NCBI GenBank assembly: GCA_963921345.3
Contig: CAWUFE020000007.1
Coordinates: forward strand, 3,224,001-3,288,000
Length of the DNA stretch: 64,000 nt
Reading direction: 5' to 3'
Source of the DNA: Hoeflea_A sp963921345
GTDB lineage: Bacteria; Pseudomonadota; Alphaproteobacteria; Rhizobiales; Rhizobiaceae
The stretch's first letter is position 1. Every line of letters starts with the position of its first letter. The notes beneath the pieces are model-generated. The model was not told where the DNA came from, did no database searches, and saw only the letters and a list, made by a program, of their open reading frames with translations. A program made the position numbers and the translations under genes. This document shows, in pieces, positions 1 through 8,377 of this stretch.

Positions 1-2
1 CC

Positions 3-1037
3 GCGACGCTGATCGGCGCCAAGGGCGCCGTCATCCCGGCCCAGGACCTGATGAAAGAGAACGGCGTGCCGTTCGACATCGAGGACTACATCTCCGGCGT
101 TCGCTATTTCTACGCCGACAGCGCCGGCAAGATGATTGGCATGCCGTTCAACTCCTCGACCCCGATCATGTACTACAACGAGGATGCGCTGAAGAAGGCC
201 GGCGTGACGCCGCCGAAGACCTGGGAAGAGTTCCAGTCGGTTACCGCGCCGAAGCTGAAGGAAGCGGGCTATGTGCCGATGTCGCAGTCGCACCTGCCGT
301 GGATCTTCACCGAAAACTTCTATTCGCGTCACAACCTGGAATTCGCCACCAAGGCCAATGGCTATGAATCCGGCACGCCGGTCATGCTGCTGAACGCCGA
401 TCCGATCAAAGGCCATTTCACGGCCGTCAAAGAATGGTTGGATAATGGCATGTTCGGTTGGTACGGCACCGGCTGGACCGACAACCAGAAGCCGTTCAAC
501 GAAGGCCAGGTCGCGATCTGGCTCGGCTCTTCCGGCTCGTTCGGCGGCGTCAAGGCATCCGCGAAATTCCCGTTCAACGCGACCTTCCTCCCCTATTGGG
601 AATCGCTCGTCAAGGAACCGACCCAGACCTTCATCGGCGGCGCCGCGCTGTTTGCCATGTCCGGCAAGCCGGCAGACGAGAACAAGGCCGTTGCCGAGTT
701 CTTCCGTTTCCTGACCTCGCCGGAAATCCAGTATTTCTGGCACCGTGAGACCGGCTATGTGCCGATCACCACGGCGGCCTACGACCTGGCCAAGAAGGAA
801 GGCTACTACAAGGAAACGCCGCAAGCCGAGGTTGGCATCGAGCAGCTGACCCAGAAGGCCGGCGAGTGGACCAAGGGCTATCGCCTCGGCTTCTACGTGC
901 AGATCCGCGACGTCATGAACCGCGAATACGGCAAGATCTTCTCCGGCGAGAAGGACGTCGATGCGGCCTTTGCCACCATCGAGGAAGAATCCAACAAGCT
1001 GCTTGAGCGCTTCGCCAAGTCGATGGGCAGCAACTGA
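3..1037 (+). CDS. ugpB: Extracellular sugar-phosphate-binding protein, UgpB-type (5' end outside window)
   Basis: Periplasmic solute-binding component of an ABC importer of the UgpB (sn-glycerol-3-phosphate, SBP family 1) type. The reading frame is already open at base 3, so the signal peptide and N-terminus lie upstream; 344 residues are visible. Recognisable family stretches are the ligand-loop motif FNSSTPIMYYNEDAL near the visible residue 50, GGAALFAMSG, and the helical C-terminus ending FAKSMGSN. The two permeases and the ATPase follow on the same strand, the classical ugpBAEC order. A GC-rich hairpin follows the stop codon. Glycerol-3-phosphate as substrate is inferred from family resemblance only. 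Confidence 0.88.
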   Translation, partial: ATLIGAKGAVIPAQDLMKENGVPFDIEDYISGVRYFYADSAGKMIGMPFNSSTPIMYYNEDALKKAGVTPPKTWEEFQSVTAPKLKEAGYVPMSQSHLPWIFTENFYSRHNLEFATKANGYESGTPVMLLNADPIKGHFTAVKEWLDNGMFGWYGTGWTDNQKPFNEGQVAIWLGSSGSFGGVKASAKFPFNATFLPYWESLVKEPTQTFIGGAALFAMSGKPADENKAVAEFFRFLTSPEIQYFWHRETGYVPITTAAYDLAKKEGYYKETPQAEVGIEQLTQKAGEWTKGYRLGFYVQIRDVMNREYGKIFSGEKDVDAAFATIEEESNKLLERFAKSMGSN

Positions 1038-1070
1038 CAACTGGTATATAATTACCTGTCATAACCACAG

Positions 1071-1092
1071 GCGGGGCGCCGAGGCGCCCCGC
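1071..1092 (+). promoter_or_regulatory. Intercistronic hairpin between ugpB and ugpA
   Basis: Perfect 10-bp inverted repeat GCGGGGCGCC / GGCGCCCCGC separated by two bases; in practice an 8-9 bp stem with a small loop. No T-tract follows, so it is more likely an mRNA-stabilising or attenuating hairpin protecting the 3' end of the binding-protein message than a terminator. The ugpA ribosome-binding site (GGGGAGG) lies just downstream. Confidence 0.6.
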
Positions 1093-1118
1093 AGCGGCAC
1101 TTTGGGGAGGCGCCACGC

Positions 1119-2000
1119 ATGGAGAAATCGCAGTTCAAGTCGCCGCTCTATCCGTATCTCCTGCTGATTCCCCAGCTTTCAATCGTCGTTATCTTCTTCT
1201 ACTGGCCGGCCGCCGAGGCCATCCGCTCTTCCTTCTATCTTGAAGATCCTTTCGGGTTCTCTTCGACATTTGTCGGCCTCGACAATTTTCGCGACATGGT
1301 CACGCGTTCGGACTATGTGGCAACGGCGCGCTTCACGGTCATCTTTTCGGTCCTCGTGACTTTCTTTTCATTGGCGATCGCGCTGCTTCTGGCGGTCACC
1401 GCGGACCGCGTGCTGCGCGGCGCGTCCACATACAAGACGCTGCTGATGTGGGTGTACGCCATTGCGCCGCCGGTTGCCGGCCTGATCGGCATCCTGCTCT
1501 TCGACAATCTGGTCGGTCCGATCTCTGAATTCTTCCGGTCGATCGGCTGGGATTTCAAGCTCGGCGTCAACCGCTTCGACACCGCCTTCGCGATGGTGAC
1601 GATCTCCATCTGGAAACAGGTGCCCGTCAACTTCATCTTCTTCCTGTCCGGCCTGCAGGGCATTCCCAAATCGGTGCAGGAGGCCGCCGCCATCGACTGC
1701 GGTTCCTCGACCCGCCGCTTCTGGACCATCACCTTTCCGCTGCTGGCGCCGACCGGCTTCTTCCTGCTCATCATCAACATCACCTATTCGCTGTTCGACA
1801 CGTTCGGCGTGATCGACGTGGTGCTGAAGGGCGAGCCCGGCAACAACCCGGTAACCCTGGTCTACAAGGTTTTCCTCGACGGCTTCCGCGGCAACGACCT
1901 CGGTGGCTCTTCCGCCCAGTCGGTCATACTGATGATCCTGGTTCTCGTTTTGACGATCTTTCAATTCCGCATGATTGAAAGACGCGTGCACTACAGTTGA
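1119..2000 (+). CDS. ugpA: ABC transporter permease, UgpA-type
   Basis: Inner-membrane permease, 293 residues with about six transmembrane helices, first one near residues 15-35 (LLLIPQLSIVVIFFYW). The MalF-type cytoplasmic EAA loop is visible as EAAAIDCGSSTRRFWTITFP near residue 190, the docking site for the ATPase. The ATG is preceded by GGGGAGG at good spacing. It partners the following UgpE-type permease and the ATPase; together they form the channel for the UgpB-like binding protein upstream. Confidence 0.9.
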   Translation: MEKSQFKSPLYPYLLLIPQLSIVVIFFYWPAAEAIRSSFYLEDPFGFSSTFVGLDNFRDMVTRSDYVATARFTVIFSVLVTFFSLAIALLLAVTADRVLRGASTYKTLLMWVYAIAPPVAGLIGILLFDNLVGPISEFFRSIGWDFKLGVNRFDTAFAMVTISIWKQVPVNFIFFLSGLQGIPKSVQEAAAIDCGSSTRRFWTITFPLLAPTGFFLLIINITYSLFDTFGVIDVVLKGEPGNNPVTLVYKVFLDGFRGNDLGGSSAQSVILMILVLVLTIFQFRMIERRVHYS

Positions 2001-2010
2001 GGGCGCCACG

Positions 2011-2928
2011 ATGACGACTTCCGACATCCATCTGGACCCGTCCAAGGCCGATACGGTCGCAGCCGAGGGGCATCACAAGAAGCGTTTTCGCTGGGGCATC
2101 GTCGTCGATCACGCGGTGCTGATCGCCGGATCGCTGTTCATGCTCATGCCCGTGCTGACGGCCTTCCTGACCTCCAGCCACGACAACATAACCATCCACA
2201 GCGGCGGCCTGCAGATGAGCTTCGGCGACCATCTGGGGGAAAACTACTACAATGCCATGCTGGTTCCGGGCGGCTTTACCAAGACCGTCGACGGCATGAG
2301 CATGCTGATGAACTCGTTCATCCTCGGCATCGGATTTTCCGTCGGCAAGATCATCATCTCGATGCTCGCCGCCTACGCCATCGTTTATTTCCAGTTCCGC
2401 TTCGCGACGCTCGCCTTCTGGCTGATTTTCACGACGCTGCTGCTGCCGCTCGAGGTGCGCATCCTGCCGTCCTATGAAATCGTCCAGGGCCTCGGTCTGA
2501 CCAACACCTATACCGGACTGATCGTGCCGCTGATCGCATCGGCCACGGGGACGTTCTTTTTCCGGCAGTTCTTCAAGTCCGTGCCGAACGAGCTGATCGA
2601 GGCTGCCCGCATCGACGGTGCCGGGCCGGTAAAATTCTTTTTCGATATTCTCGTGCCGCTGTCGAAGACGATGATCGCGGCCATCTTCATCATCATGTTC
2701 GTGTTCGGCTGGAACCAGTATCTGTGGCCGACCATCATGACCACCGAGGAAGGCTTCTTCACGCTGGTGCGCGGCATTTCGCAAATCATGCAGGTCTTCA
2801 TCGGCTCGCAGATCCCGGATTACGGCGAGGCGATGGCGCTGGCGATCGTCGCCATGCTGCCGCCGGTGCTGATCGTGGTCTTCTTCCAGAGATGGTTCGT
2901 CAAGGGCCTTGTGGAATCGGAAAAATAG
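2011..2928 (+). CDS. ugpE: ABC transporter permease, UgpE-type
   Basis: Second inner-membrane permease of the operon, 305 residues from ATG at 2011, which follows the ugpA stop by 10 bases and has GAGG just upstream; a start 12 codons earlier would overlap ugpA. About six transmembrane helices are seen, and the MalG-type EAA loop is EAARIDGAGPVKFFFDILVP near residue 200. The N-terminus carries an unusually long hydrophilic leader of about 30 residues before the first helix. Confidence 0.9.
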   Translation: MTTSDIHLDPSKADTVAAEGHHKKRFRWGIVVDHAVLIAGSLFMLMPVLTAFLTSSHDNITIHSGGLQMSFGDHLGENYYNAMLVPGGFTKTVDGMSMLMNSFILGIGFSVGKIIISMLAAYAIVYFQFRFATLAFWLIFTTLLLPLEVRILPSYEIVQGLGLTNTYTGLIVPLIASATGTFFFRQFFKSVPNELIEAARIDGAGPVKFFFDILVPLSKTMIAAIFIIMFVFGWNQYLWPTIMTTEEGFFTLVRGISQIMQVFIGSQIPDYGEAMALAIVAMLPPVLIVVFFQRWFVKGLVESEK

Positions 2929-2939
2929 GTAAAGTGTGA

Positions 2940-4000
2940 ATGGCCCAGGTCCTTATTGACAAGGTACGCAAAGTCTATCCGAACGGTACCGAAGCGCTGA
3001 CGCCGTCGACGCTCTCCATCCGTGACGGCGAATTCATCGTGCTGGTCGGCCCCTCGGGCTGCGGCAAGTCGACCCTGCTGCGCATGGTTGCCGGCCTCGA
3101 GGACATCACCGAAGGGGCGATCTCGATCGGCGAGCGGGTCGTCAACGATCTCGATCCGGCCGAGCGCGACATCGCCATGGTGTTCCAGAACTATGCGCTC
3201 TACCCGCACATGTCGGTCTACAAGAACATGGCCTATGGCCTGAAGAACCGCGGTCGCTCGAAAGAAGATATCGACGTGGCGGTGCAGAAGGCGGCGAAGC
3301 TGCTGCACATCGAGGAATTCCTCGAACGCCGGCCGAGCCAGCTGTCGGGCGGCCAGCGCCAGCGCGTCGCCATGGGCCGGGCGATCGTGCGCGATCCGGC
3401 GCTGTTCCTGTTCGACGAACCGCTGTCCAACCTCGACGCCAAGCTGCGCAACCAGATGCGTATCGAGATCCGCAAGCTGCAGCGCGAGCTGGGCGTTACC
3501 TCGATCTACGTCACCCACGACCAGATCGAGGCGATGACCATGGCCGACCGGATTGCCGTGCTCAACACCGGCAAGATCGAGCAGATCGGCACGCCGTCGG
3601 AGATCTATCACACGCCGGCCAGCATTTTCGTCGCCGGCTTCATGGGCGCGCCACCCATGAACATTCTCGACGGCCACTACAACGGCAATGGCGGCCTGGA
3701 GATCAAGGATCTGGGCCACGTCGCCGTGACCATCAGCTGCCTGTGTCAGGCGACATCCGCGTCGGCATCCGTCCGGAAAATGTCGAGATCCACCAGAACG
3801 AGGTGGAAAACACCGTGCCGATCAAGGTCGATTTCCTCGAGGAACTGGGCGCCGGTCGGTTGTTGCACACCACCATCGGCTCGACGCCGTTCGTCGCCCA
3901 TCTCGACAACGAGCATCCGATCGACGGCGACAGGGTCTTCGCCCACCTGCCGGCTCGCGCACTGCATCTTTTCGACGCCGCGACGGGGCGGCGCGTCTGA
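2940..4000 (+). pseudogene. ugpC: ABC transporter ATPase, UgpC-type, broken by a one-base frameshift
   Basis: ATPase of the ugp importer. Residues 1-265 are intact: Walker A GPSGCGKST, Q-loop VFQNYALYPH, signature LSGGQRQRVAMGRA, Walker B LFLFDEPLSNLD, switch H in THDQIEAM. Around base 3734 the frame shifts: the reading frame runs into nonsense, while the expected C-terminal regulatory (TOBE-like) domain, starting SGDIRVGIRPENVEIHQ, continues in another frame to a TGA at 3998-4000. Restoring one base (ATCAGCTG to ATCCAGCTG) gives a 353-residue protein, the usual UgpC length. Without repair the frame would run on to 4304 with an unrelated tail. Either a sequencing error or a real mutation removing the regulatory domain; the catalytic domain is complete. 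Confidence 0.85.
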
Positions 4001-4019
4001 CCAGCCGCCCGCCCGCCGG

Positions 4020-4541
4020 TCAGCCCAGCTCGACACGCTCGCGCAGCTGAACCGGCGGATAAGTCACGCAATCGGCGGTATCGAACAACACTTCGAACGG
4101 CTCAAGCGGCTGCTCGACCAGCGCCAGCGCTGCGTTTCGATGGGCGGCTGCGACGGCGGTTCCCAGCGTGCAATGCGGTATCCAGGTCGCCGGGCGGTAA
4201 AGTTCGTGACACAGCTCGGGGTCTACGCGGTCGTGAATGGACCGGTGCAGGCTTTTCAGGTCCCGAGCGTCAGCAGGCTCTGCCCAGAGAACCAGCGGCG
4301 ATGATGGAAAGCTGCGCACGGCTTCGAACCGCACTCGCAATGCCGCCTTCCCGGCGAATACTGCAAACGCTGCGTCATAAAGCAGCTGGGTGCGGACGTC
4401 GTCGTAGATCGCAAGCGTGATATGCGGCGGGTACTTCATAGCGGCCATAGACGGCGACGCTTCCCACCGGCCGACGGTCTTCCACAGGTCACGCACCGCG
4501 TCGGCGCTGTCGTTATTCGCGGCAAGGCAGATTGCTTGCAC
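4020..4541 (-). CDS. 2H phosphoesterase / 2'-5' RNA ligase family protein
   Basis: 173-residue cytoplasmic protein of the 2H superfamily, which acts on 2'-5' or cyclic phosphodiester bonds in RNA or nucleotides. The two hallmark His-x-Thr motifs are visible: PPHITLAIY near residue 40 and WIPHCTLGT near residue 121. The start is GTG at 4541. It converges with ugpC, 20 bases away. The physiological substrate cannot be told from sequence. Confidence 0.75.
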   Translation of the reverse strand: MQAICLAANNDSADAVRDLWKTVGRWEASPSMAAMKYPPHITLAIYDDVRTQLLYDAAFAVFAGKAALRVRFEAVRSFPSSPLVLWAEPADARDLKSLHRSIHDRVDPELCHELYRPATWIPHCTLGTAVAAAHRNAALALVEQPLEPFEVLFDTADCVTYPPVQLRERVELG

Positions 4542-4609
4542 CGTTCAATCCCCGTTGAGCGACCCCACGGTACATGCTCGCGGGTGAACAAAGAACGGTC
4601 TTATGTCGG

Positions 4610-4738
4610 TCACCGCATATTCGGCACTTTGCCCTGCGGCGAAACCGGGCGGTCCTTGAGCAACGGGCCGTCGGACGTCGAGGTGCACGACGACAGTGCA
4701 AGAGCCGCCGCGACAATCAGCAGAACACGCAGGATCAT
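4610..4738 (-). CDS. Tiny lipoprotein, copy 1 of a tandem pair
   Basis: 42 codons starting MILRVLLIVAAALALSSC: a complete lipoprotein signal with lipobox L-S-S-C, so the mature peptide is only about 25 residues (CTSTSDGPLLKDRPVSPQG...). A strong ribosome-binding site GAGGAGG stands upstream of the ATG at 4738. The next gene upstream, at 4780-4920, is a clear paralogue. Mature part is hydrophilic with no recognised domain; function unknown. Confidence 0.65.
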   Translation of the reverse strand: MILRVLLIVAAALALSSCTSTSDGPLLKDRPVSPQGKVPNMR

Positions 4739-4779
4739 GGGAGCCTCCTCAAGACACGCTGAACCGGGTATTGTCGCCG

Positions 4780-4920
4780 CTACGTGAGGTAATCGTAGCC
4801 GTTCTTCACTTTGCCCTGGGTCGAAACGGGCCTGTCCTTCAACAGCGTCCCGTCGGACGTCGACGTGCAGGACGACAGCACGAAAGCAGCGGCGGCAAAC
4901 AACAAAACACGCAAAATCAC
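4780..4920 (-). CDS. Tiny lipoprotein, copy 2 of a tandem pair
   Basis: 46 codons from GTG at 4920 (TTTGGAG seven bases upstream), ending TAG at 4780. Signal VILRVLLFAAAAFVLSSC with lipobox L-S-S-C, then CTSTSDGTLLKDRPVSTQG and a tail rich in Tyr and Asn. It matches the neighbouring copy almost residue for residue up to GKV, so the two arose by tandem duplication. Same strand and direction as copy 1 and the cyclase upstream; co-transcription is possible. Function unknown. Confidence 0.6.
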   Translation of the reverse strand: MILRVLLFAAAAFVLSSCTSTSDGTLLKDRPVSTQGKVKNGYDYLT

Positions 4921-4951
4921 AGAATATCTCCAAATCGATCGGTTACTGGCC

Positions 4952-6364
4952 TTAGGCCGGCCGTTTGACCGTTTGCGGCGTCTGGGCCGACAGGACCTGC
5001 AGCTTGATCACCTCCGACAGGGACAGGACGGCTATTTCCTGCGGCTCCGCCATGCCCTCGAGATGCTCGGTCCTGAACTCGGCCTGCAATGCGCCGGCAT
5101 AGCCCGCATCGACGGCCTCGCGATAGGTATCGGCGGCGGCGATCAGCCGCGAGCCCAGCACCTTGTTGTGCTTTTCCAGCTTGGCCGAATAATTGACCGC
5201 CGACCCGATCACCGTGATCTCCAGGCGGTTTTCCTGGCCAACGGCGCCGAAGGCGACCTTGCCCGAGGCGACGCCGATGCCAATGCCGGCGGCATGGATG
5301 GGGCCCAGTTCGGGATCCTCTCCGCTCCAGCCGTCGAAGTCGCACAGGATGCGTTCCGCCGCCTCGAGCGCCTTGGCCGCTCCGGCAGCCCGGTCGCCGG
5401 TGCCGAAAGTCGCCATGATGCCGTCGCCCATGAACTTGTCGATGACGCCACCGCGCTCCTGGATGATCGGAACCACCCGGCTCTGATAGCGTGACAGGGT
5501 GCGCATGACGTCGGACGCTTCCATCTTCGCCGCCATGCGGGTGAAGCCGCGGATATCGACGAACAGTATGGCCGCTTCGCGGCTTTCGCCCTTGCCGGCC
5601 TCCAGCTGCTCCTCGCTGTCGCGGATGCCGCTGGCGATGGAGGTGTCGAAAAAGCGCGACAGGTCCTTGGCCGCGACCTGTTCGGTGACGGCGCTGACCA
5701 GCAGGTTGTTCGAGGCGTTGACCACCAGGGTCAGCACCGCGGTGACCAGCAGGATCGACAGGATCTTGTCGATTTCGGCGCCGATCAGGATCGAGTTGGA
5801 CGTCAGATATTCGACATAGGACCGGGTGAGCATGTTGTCGCCCGGATCGATGCGGGTCACGTAGAATATGACCGTCGCCCAGCCTACGGCCGCGACGATG
5901 CCGGAAGCGATCACGAAGCGCGATTCGAAGCGCAACGCCCTGAGCGCGATGAAGATGAACACGTAGAGCAGCGTCGGCGCCTTCAGGATGAAGGAGGCCG
6001 GCTGCATGTACTAGACATGGAAGCTCACCATCAGCCCGTAAAGCAGGCCGAAATCGAACAGGATGGAGCCGTAGACGGCCCAATGCGGCAGCCGCATGCG
6101 GATCGACCAGATCAGACCGATCACGCTGAAGAACATGTAGGCGCCGAGCACGAAGGGAACCGGCGAAAAGGCTTCGTCCGGGCTGGTTTTCGGGCTGATC
6201 GCATAGATCGAGGAGAACACGATGACGATGGTCAGCTGGATCAGGCGCGCCATGATCTCGTTGGCCCGCTCGCGCTCGGCCAAGGCCGCCTGGACGCGCT
6301 TGGGCAACTGGTCGCGTCGGGTTCCCGGGCGAAAGTGCTTCATGACGAATTCGAACAGAGCCAC
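4952..6364 (-). pseudogene. Membrane adenylate/guanylate cyclase split by an amber codon
   Basis: Class III nucleotide cyclase. The first part (6364 to 6011, GTG start with GGAG upstream) has 117 codons with about three membrane helices and stops at TAG (6011-6013). Two codons on, at ATG 6007, the same frame resumes (MQPASFILKAPTLLYVF) and gives 351 residues with further helices and a CYCc catalytic domain. That domain has metal-binding Asp in ILFVDIRGFTR and DKFMGDGIMATFG, and the base-recognition stretch LEITVIGSAVNYSAKLE. Both halves form one 470-residue family protein; CAG to TAG would explain the stop. Either a nonsense mutation, an error, or two chains made by termination and restart, since the restart ATG is only three bases past the stop. 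The catalytic half alone is intact. Confidence 0.8.
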
Positions 6365-6565
6365 GGCAATACTCCATGGTGCCGCTTCCAGTTAGGGCGG
6401 CTTGCCAATCCCTGCAAGGGTCGGTCGAGGCAATCGTAGACTACCAGTTTCCGGGAGCGGTGCGTATCAATTCGCTTGAACCGCGCGTGATGGCCTGTTG
6501 ATGCAATGTGAACACACTCCAGAGCGCAATTTGCGGTGCTTTGCAAAAACATCGACTTTTTGGCT

Positions 6566-6593
6566 TTGCCCCTCCCAGGCGTCGGGCTATGCT
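6566..6593 (+). promoter_or_regulatory. Candidate sigma-70 promoter for the 6.6-kb RNA
   Basis: TTGCCC and TATGCT separated by 16 bases. Transcription would begin near 6600, just ahead of the structured segment that ends in a strong terminator at 6792. Confidence 0.45.
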
Positions 6594-6629
6594 GCCCCGT
6601 GTGTTCAATCAACGAAGGGAGGTGGTCAG

Positions 6630-6710
6630 ATGTCGAGTGAGTTTACCGGACATAATACCGGTGGTGAGGGGAAAGTCCCGGCATCAGAGCAGCCTCTGAC
6701 GCTGGTGTGA
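6630..6710 (+). CDS. Possible 26-residue peptide inside the structured RNA
   Basis: ATG at 6630 preceded by GGGAGGTGG; encodes MSSEFTGHNTGG followed by EGKVPASEQPLTLV and TGA. Hydrophilic, no signal or known domain. The frame overlaps the 5' arm of the outer RNA stem, so translation and folding would compete. It may be chance; included because the ribosome-binding site is unusually good. Confidence 0.3.
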   Translation: MSSEFTGHNTGGEGKVPASEQPLTLV

Positions 6711-6760
6711 CCCTTCAAGGGTTGTCAACTTAATCCACACCGGTGTTATCCGGACCTCAC

Positions 6761-6792
6761 GGGGGGTGCCTTGCGCACCCCCTTTTGTTTTG
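6761..6792 (+). terminator. Rho-independent terminator of the 6.6-kb RNA
   Basis: GGGGGTGC (6762-6769), loop CTTGC, GCACCCCC (6775-6782), followed by TTTTGTTTTG. Eight GC-rich pairs plus a T-tract make this a convincing terminator on the + strand; it also faces the 3' end of the ABC operon transcribed leftwards. Confidence 0.75.
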
Positions 6793-6830
6793 TGCTGTAA
6801 CGCTGGAGTGGCGTCTCTGGTTGCCGTCGA

Positions 6831-7604
6831 TCAGATCGCCAGATATTCGTTGCGCAGGTCCTCGTCGTCGAGAACGTCCTGCGCCTTGCCGGTGTAGACC
6901 ACTTCGCCCATGTCGACGATCACCGCTTTGTCGGCTAGTTTCAGCGCCGCGACGGCATTCTGCTCGACAATGATGGTGGTGATGCCGAGTTCCTTGATCT
7001 GGCGGACGATCTTTTCGATTTCCTGGACGATCACCGGCGCCAGACCCTCATAGGGCTCGTCGAGCAAAAGCAGCTTGACGTCGCGGGCGAGCGCCCGCGC
7101 GACCGCCAGCATCTGCTGTTCGCCGCCCGACAGCGTCGTGCCGATCTGCGTGCGGCGTTCGGCCAGCCGCGGGAAATGCTCGTAGATGCGTTCCAGCTCC
7201 CAGCCGCGCGGTTCCGAGACCTGGGCGAGGATCAGGTTTTCCTCGACCGTCAGGCCGCCGATGATGCGGCGGTCCTCCGGAACCAGCTGCACGCCCAGCT
7301 GCGCCGCCTGGAAAGACTTCTTGTCGTGCAGGCTCTCACCGCCGAGATAGATCTCACCGCTGTGAAGTGCCGGATCGTCGACGCGTGCAAGCGTGCGCAG
7401 GGTGGAGGTCTTGCCGGCGCCGTTGCGGCCCAGCAGAGCGAGGATCTCGCCTTCTCTCAGGTCGAAGGAGATGCCCTGGACGATGTAGGACTCGCCGTAA
7501 TAGGCATGGATGTCCCGGACGCTGAAAAAGGCGTCGGCGTCGGGCGCTGCCACGGACAGCTGCTCATCGAGCGGCAGGTCGCTCTGGTCGGTTTTCTTCA
7601 GCAT
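6831..7604 (-). CDS. Branched-chain amino acid/amide-type ABC transporter ATPase, LivF-type
   Basis: 257-residue cytoplasmic ATPase. Walker A LLGRNGAGKTST, signature LSGGEQQMLAVARALA, Walker B LLLLDEPYEGLAP and switch His region IIVEQN (the HAAT family has Gln-Asn here). ATG at 7604 is chosen because it sits one base after the stop of the upstream ATPase gene and starts an acidic leader MLKKTDQSDLP; the frame is open further but only through non-family sequence. Last gene of a five-gene operon; pairs with the LivG-type ATPase. Confidence 0.88.
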   Translation of the reverse strand: MLKKTDQSDLPLDEQLSVAAPDADAFFSVRDIHAYYGESYIVQGISFDLREGEILALLGRNGAGKTSTLRTLARVDDPALHSGEIYLGGESLHDKKSFQAAQLGVQLVPEDRRIIGGLTVEENLILAQVSEPRGWELERIYEHFPRLAERRTQIGTTLSGGEQQMLAVARALARDVKLLLLDEPYEGLAPVIVQEIEKIVRQIKELGITTIIVEQNAVAALKLADKAVIVDMGEVVYTGKAQDVLDDEDLRNEYLAI

Positions 7605-7605
7605 G

Positions 7606-8364
7606 TCAGTGTGCTCCACCAAGATAAGCTTCCTGTACTTTCGGATTGCCCTTGATCTCGTCCGGCGTTCCCGAAGCGATGATGCGGCCCTGCGCCAGGA
7701 CCGAAATCTTGTCCGCCAGCGAGAACACCACATGCATGTCGTGCTCGATGATGACCTTAGTCATACCACGCTCCTTGATGGTCTTCAAAAGGTCCACCGT
7801 CCGGTTGGTGTCGTGGCGCGACATGCCGGCGGTCGGTTCGTCGAGCAGCAGCAGCTTCGGATGCTGCACCAGGCACATGGCGAGTTCCAGCCGACGCTTG
7901 TCGCCGCGCGAGAGGGACGCCGCTTCGCGATCCTGAAGCGCGGCCAGTCCGACATCCGACAGCACCTTCTCCGCGTCCTCGCGGATTTGCGTTTCACGCC
8001 GCAACTTGACGAAGGGCCGCAGGCTGAAGGAGCCGTCGCGATGGGCGAAGGCCGGGATCATGACGTTTTCCAGAAGCGTCAGGTCCGGAAAGATCTCCGG
8101 CGTTTGGAAGACCCGGCTGACGCCGAGCTGATTGATCTCGTCCGGCGTGTGCTCGTCGAGCACGTCGCCGTTGAAGACCACATGGCCACGATCGGGCTTG
8201 ATGCGGCCGACGCAGACATTGAGCAGGGTCGACTTGCCGGCGCCGTTGGGGCCGATAATGGCGTGGGTCGTGCCTTCCTCGACATTGAGGTCGACGTCGC
8301 TCAGGGCGTGCAGACCACCGAAGCTCTTGTGGACGTCGGTGACGTGGAGAACGCTGTTTTTCAT
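7606..8364 (-). CDS. Branched-chain amino acid/amide-type ABC transporter ATPase, LivG-type
   Basis: 252-residue ATPase: Walker A IIGPNGAGKSTLL, signature LSRGDKRRLELAMCL (Arg in place of the second Gly of LSGG), Walker B LLLLDEPTAGMS and switch His in IIEHDMHVV. ATG at 8364 has AGGAGGA upstream and follows the LivM-type gene by 13 bases. Couples ATP hydrolysis to the two permeases upstream in the operon. Confidence 0.88.
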   Translation of the reverse strand: MKNSVLHVTDVHKSFGGLHALSDVDLNVEEGTTHAIIGPNGAGKSTLLNVCVGRIKPDRGHVVFNGDVLDEHTPDEINQLGVSRVFQTPEIFPDLTLLENVMIPAFAHRDGSFSLRPFVKLRRETQIREDAEKVLSDVGLAALQDREAASLSRGDKRRLELAMCLVQHPKLLLLDEPTAGMSRHDTNRTVDLLKTIKERGMTKVIIEHDMHVVFSLADKISVLAQGRIIASGTPDEIKGNPKVQEAYLGGAH

Positions 8365-8377
8365 CGTCCCAGTCCTC

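Larger units (their letters stand above)
6600..6792 (+). ncRNA. Candidate structured small RNA of about 190 nt
   Basis: A self-contained unit: promoter-like boxes, then a segment rich in nested pairings, then an intrinsic terminator. The outer stem pairs 6652-6663 (AUAAUACCGGUG) with 6738-6749 (CACCGGUGUUAU), 12 bp with one GU, and continues after a 2-nt bulge with CCGG (6646-6649) to CCGG (6750-6753). It encloses a hairpin TCAGAG-CAGC-CTCTGA at 6684-6699, extended by an outer GC/GC pair, a GGG/CCC hairpin at 6669-6679 and ACCC/GGGT at 6710-6722. I do not recognise the family. A 26-codon reading frame with a good ribosome-binding site lies inside, so a leader or dual-function RNA is possible. 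Confidence 0.5.
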
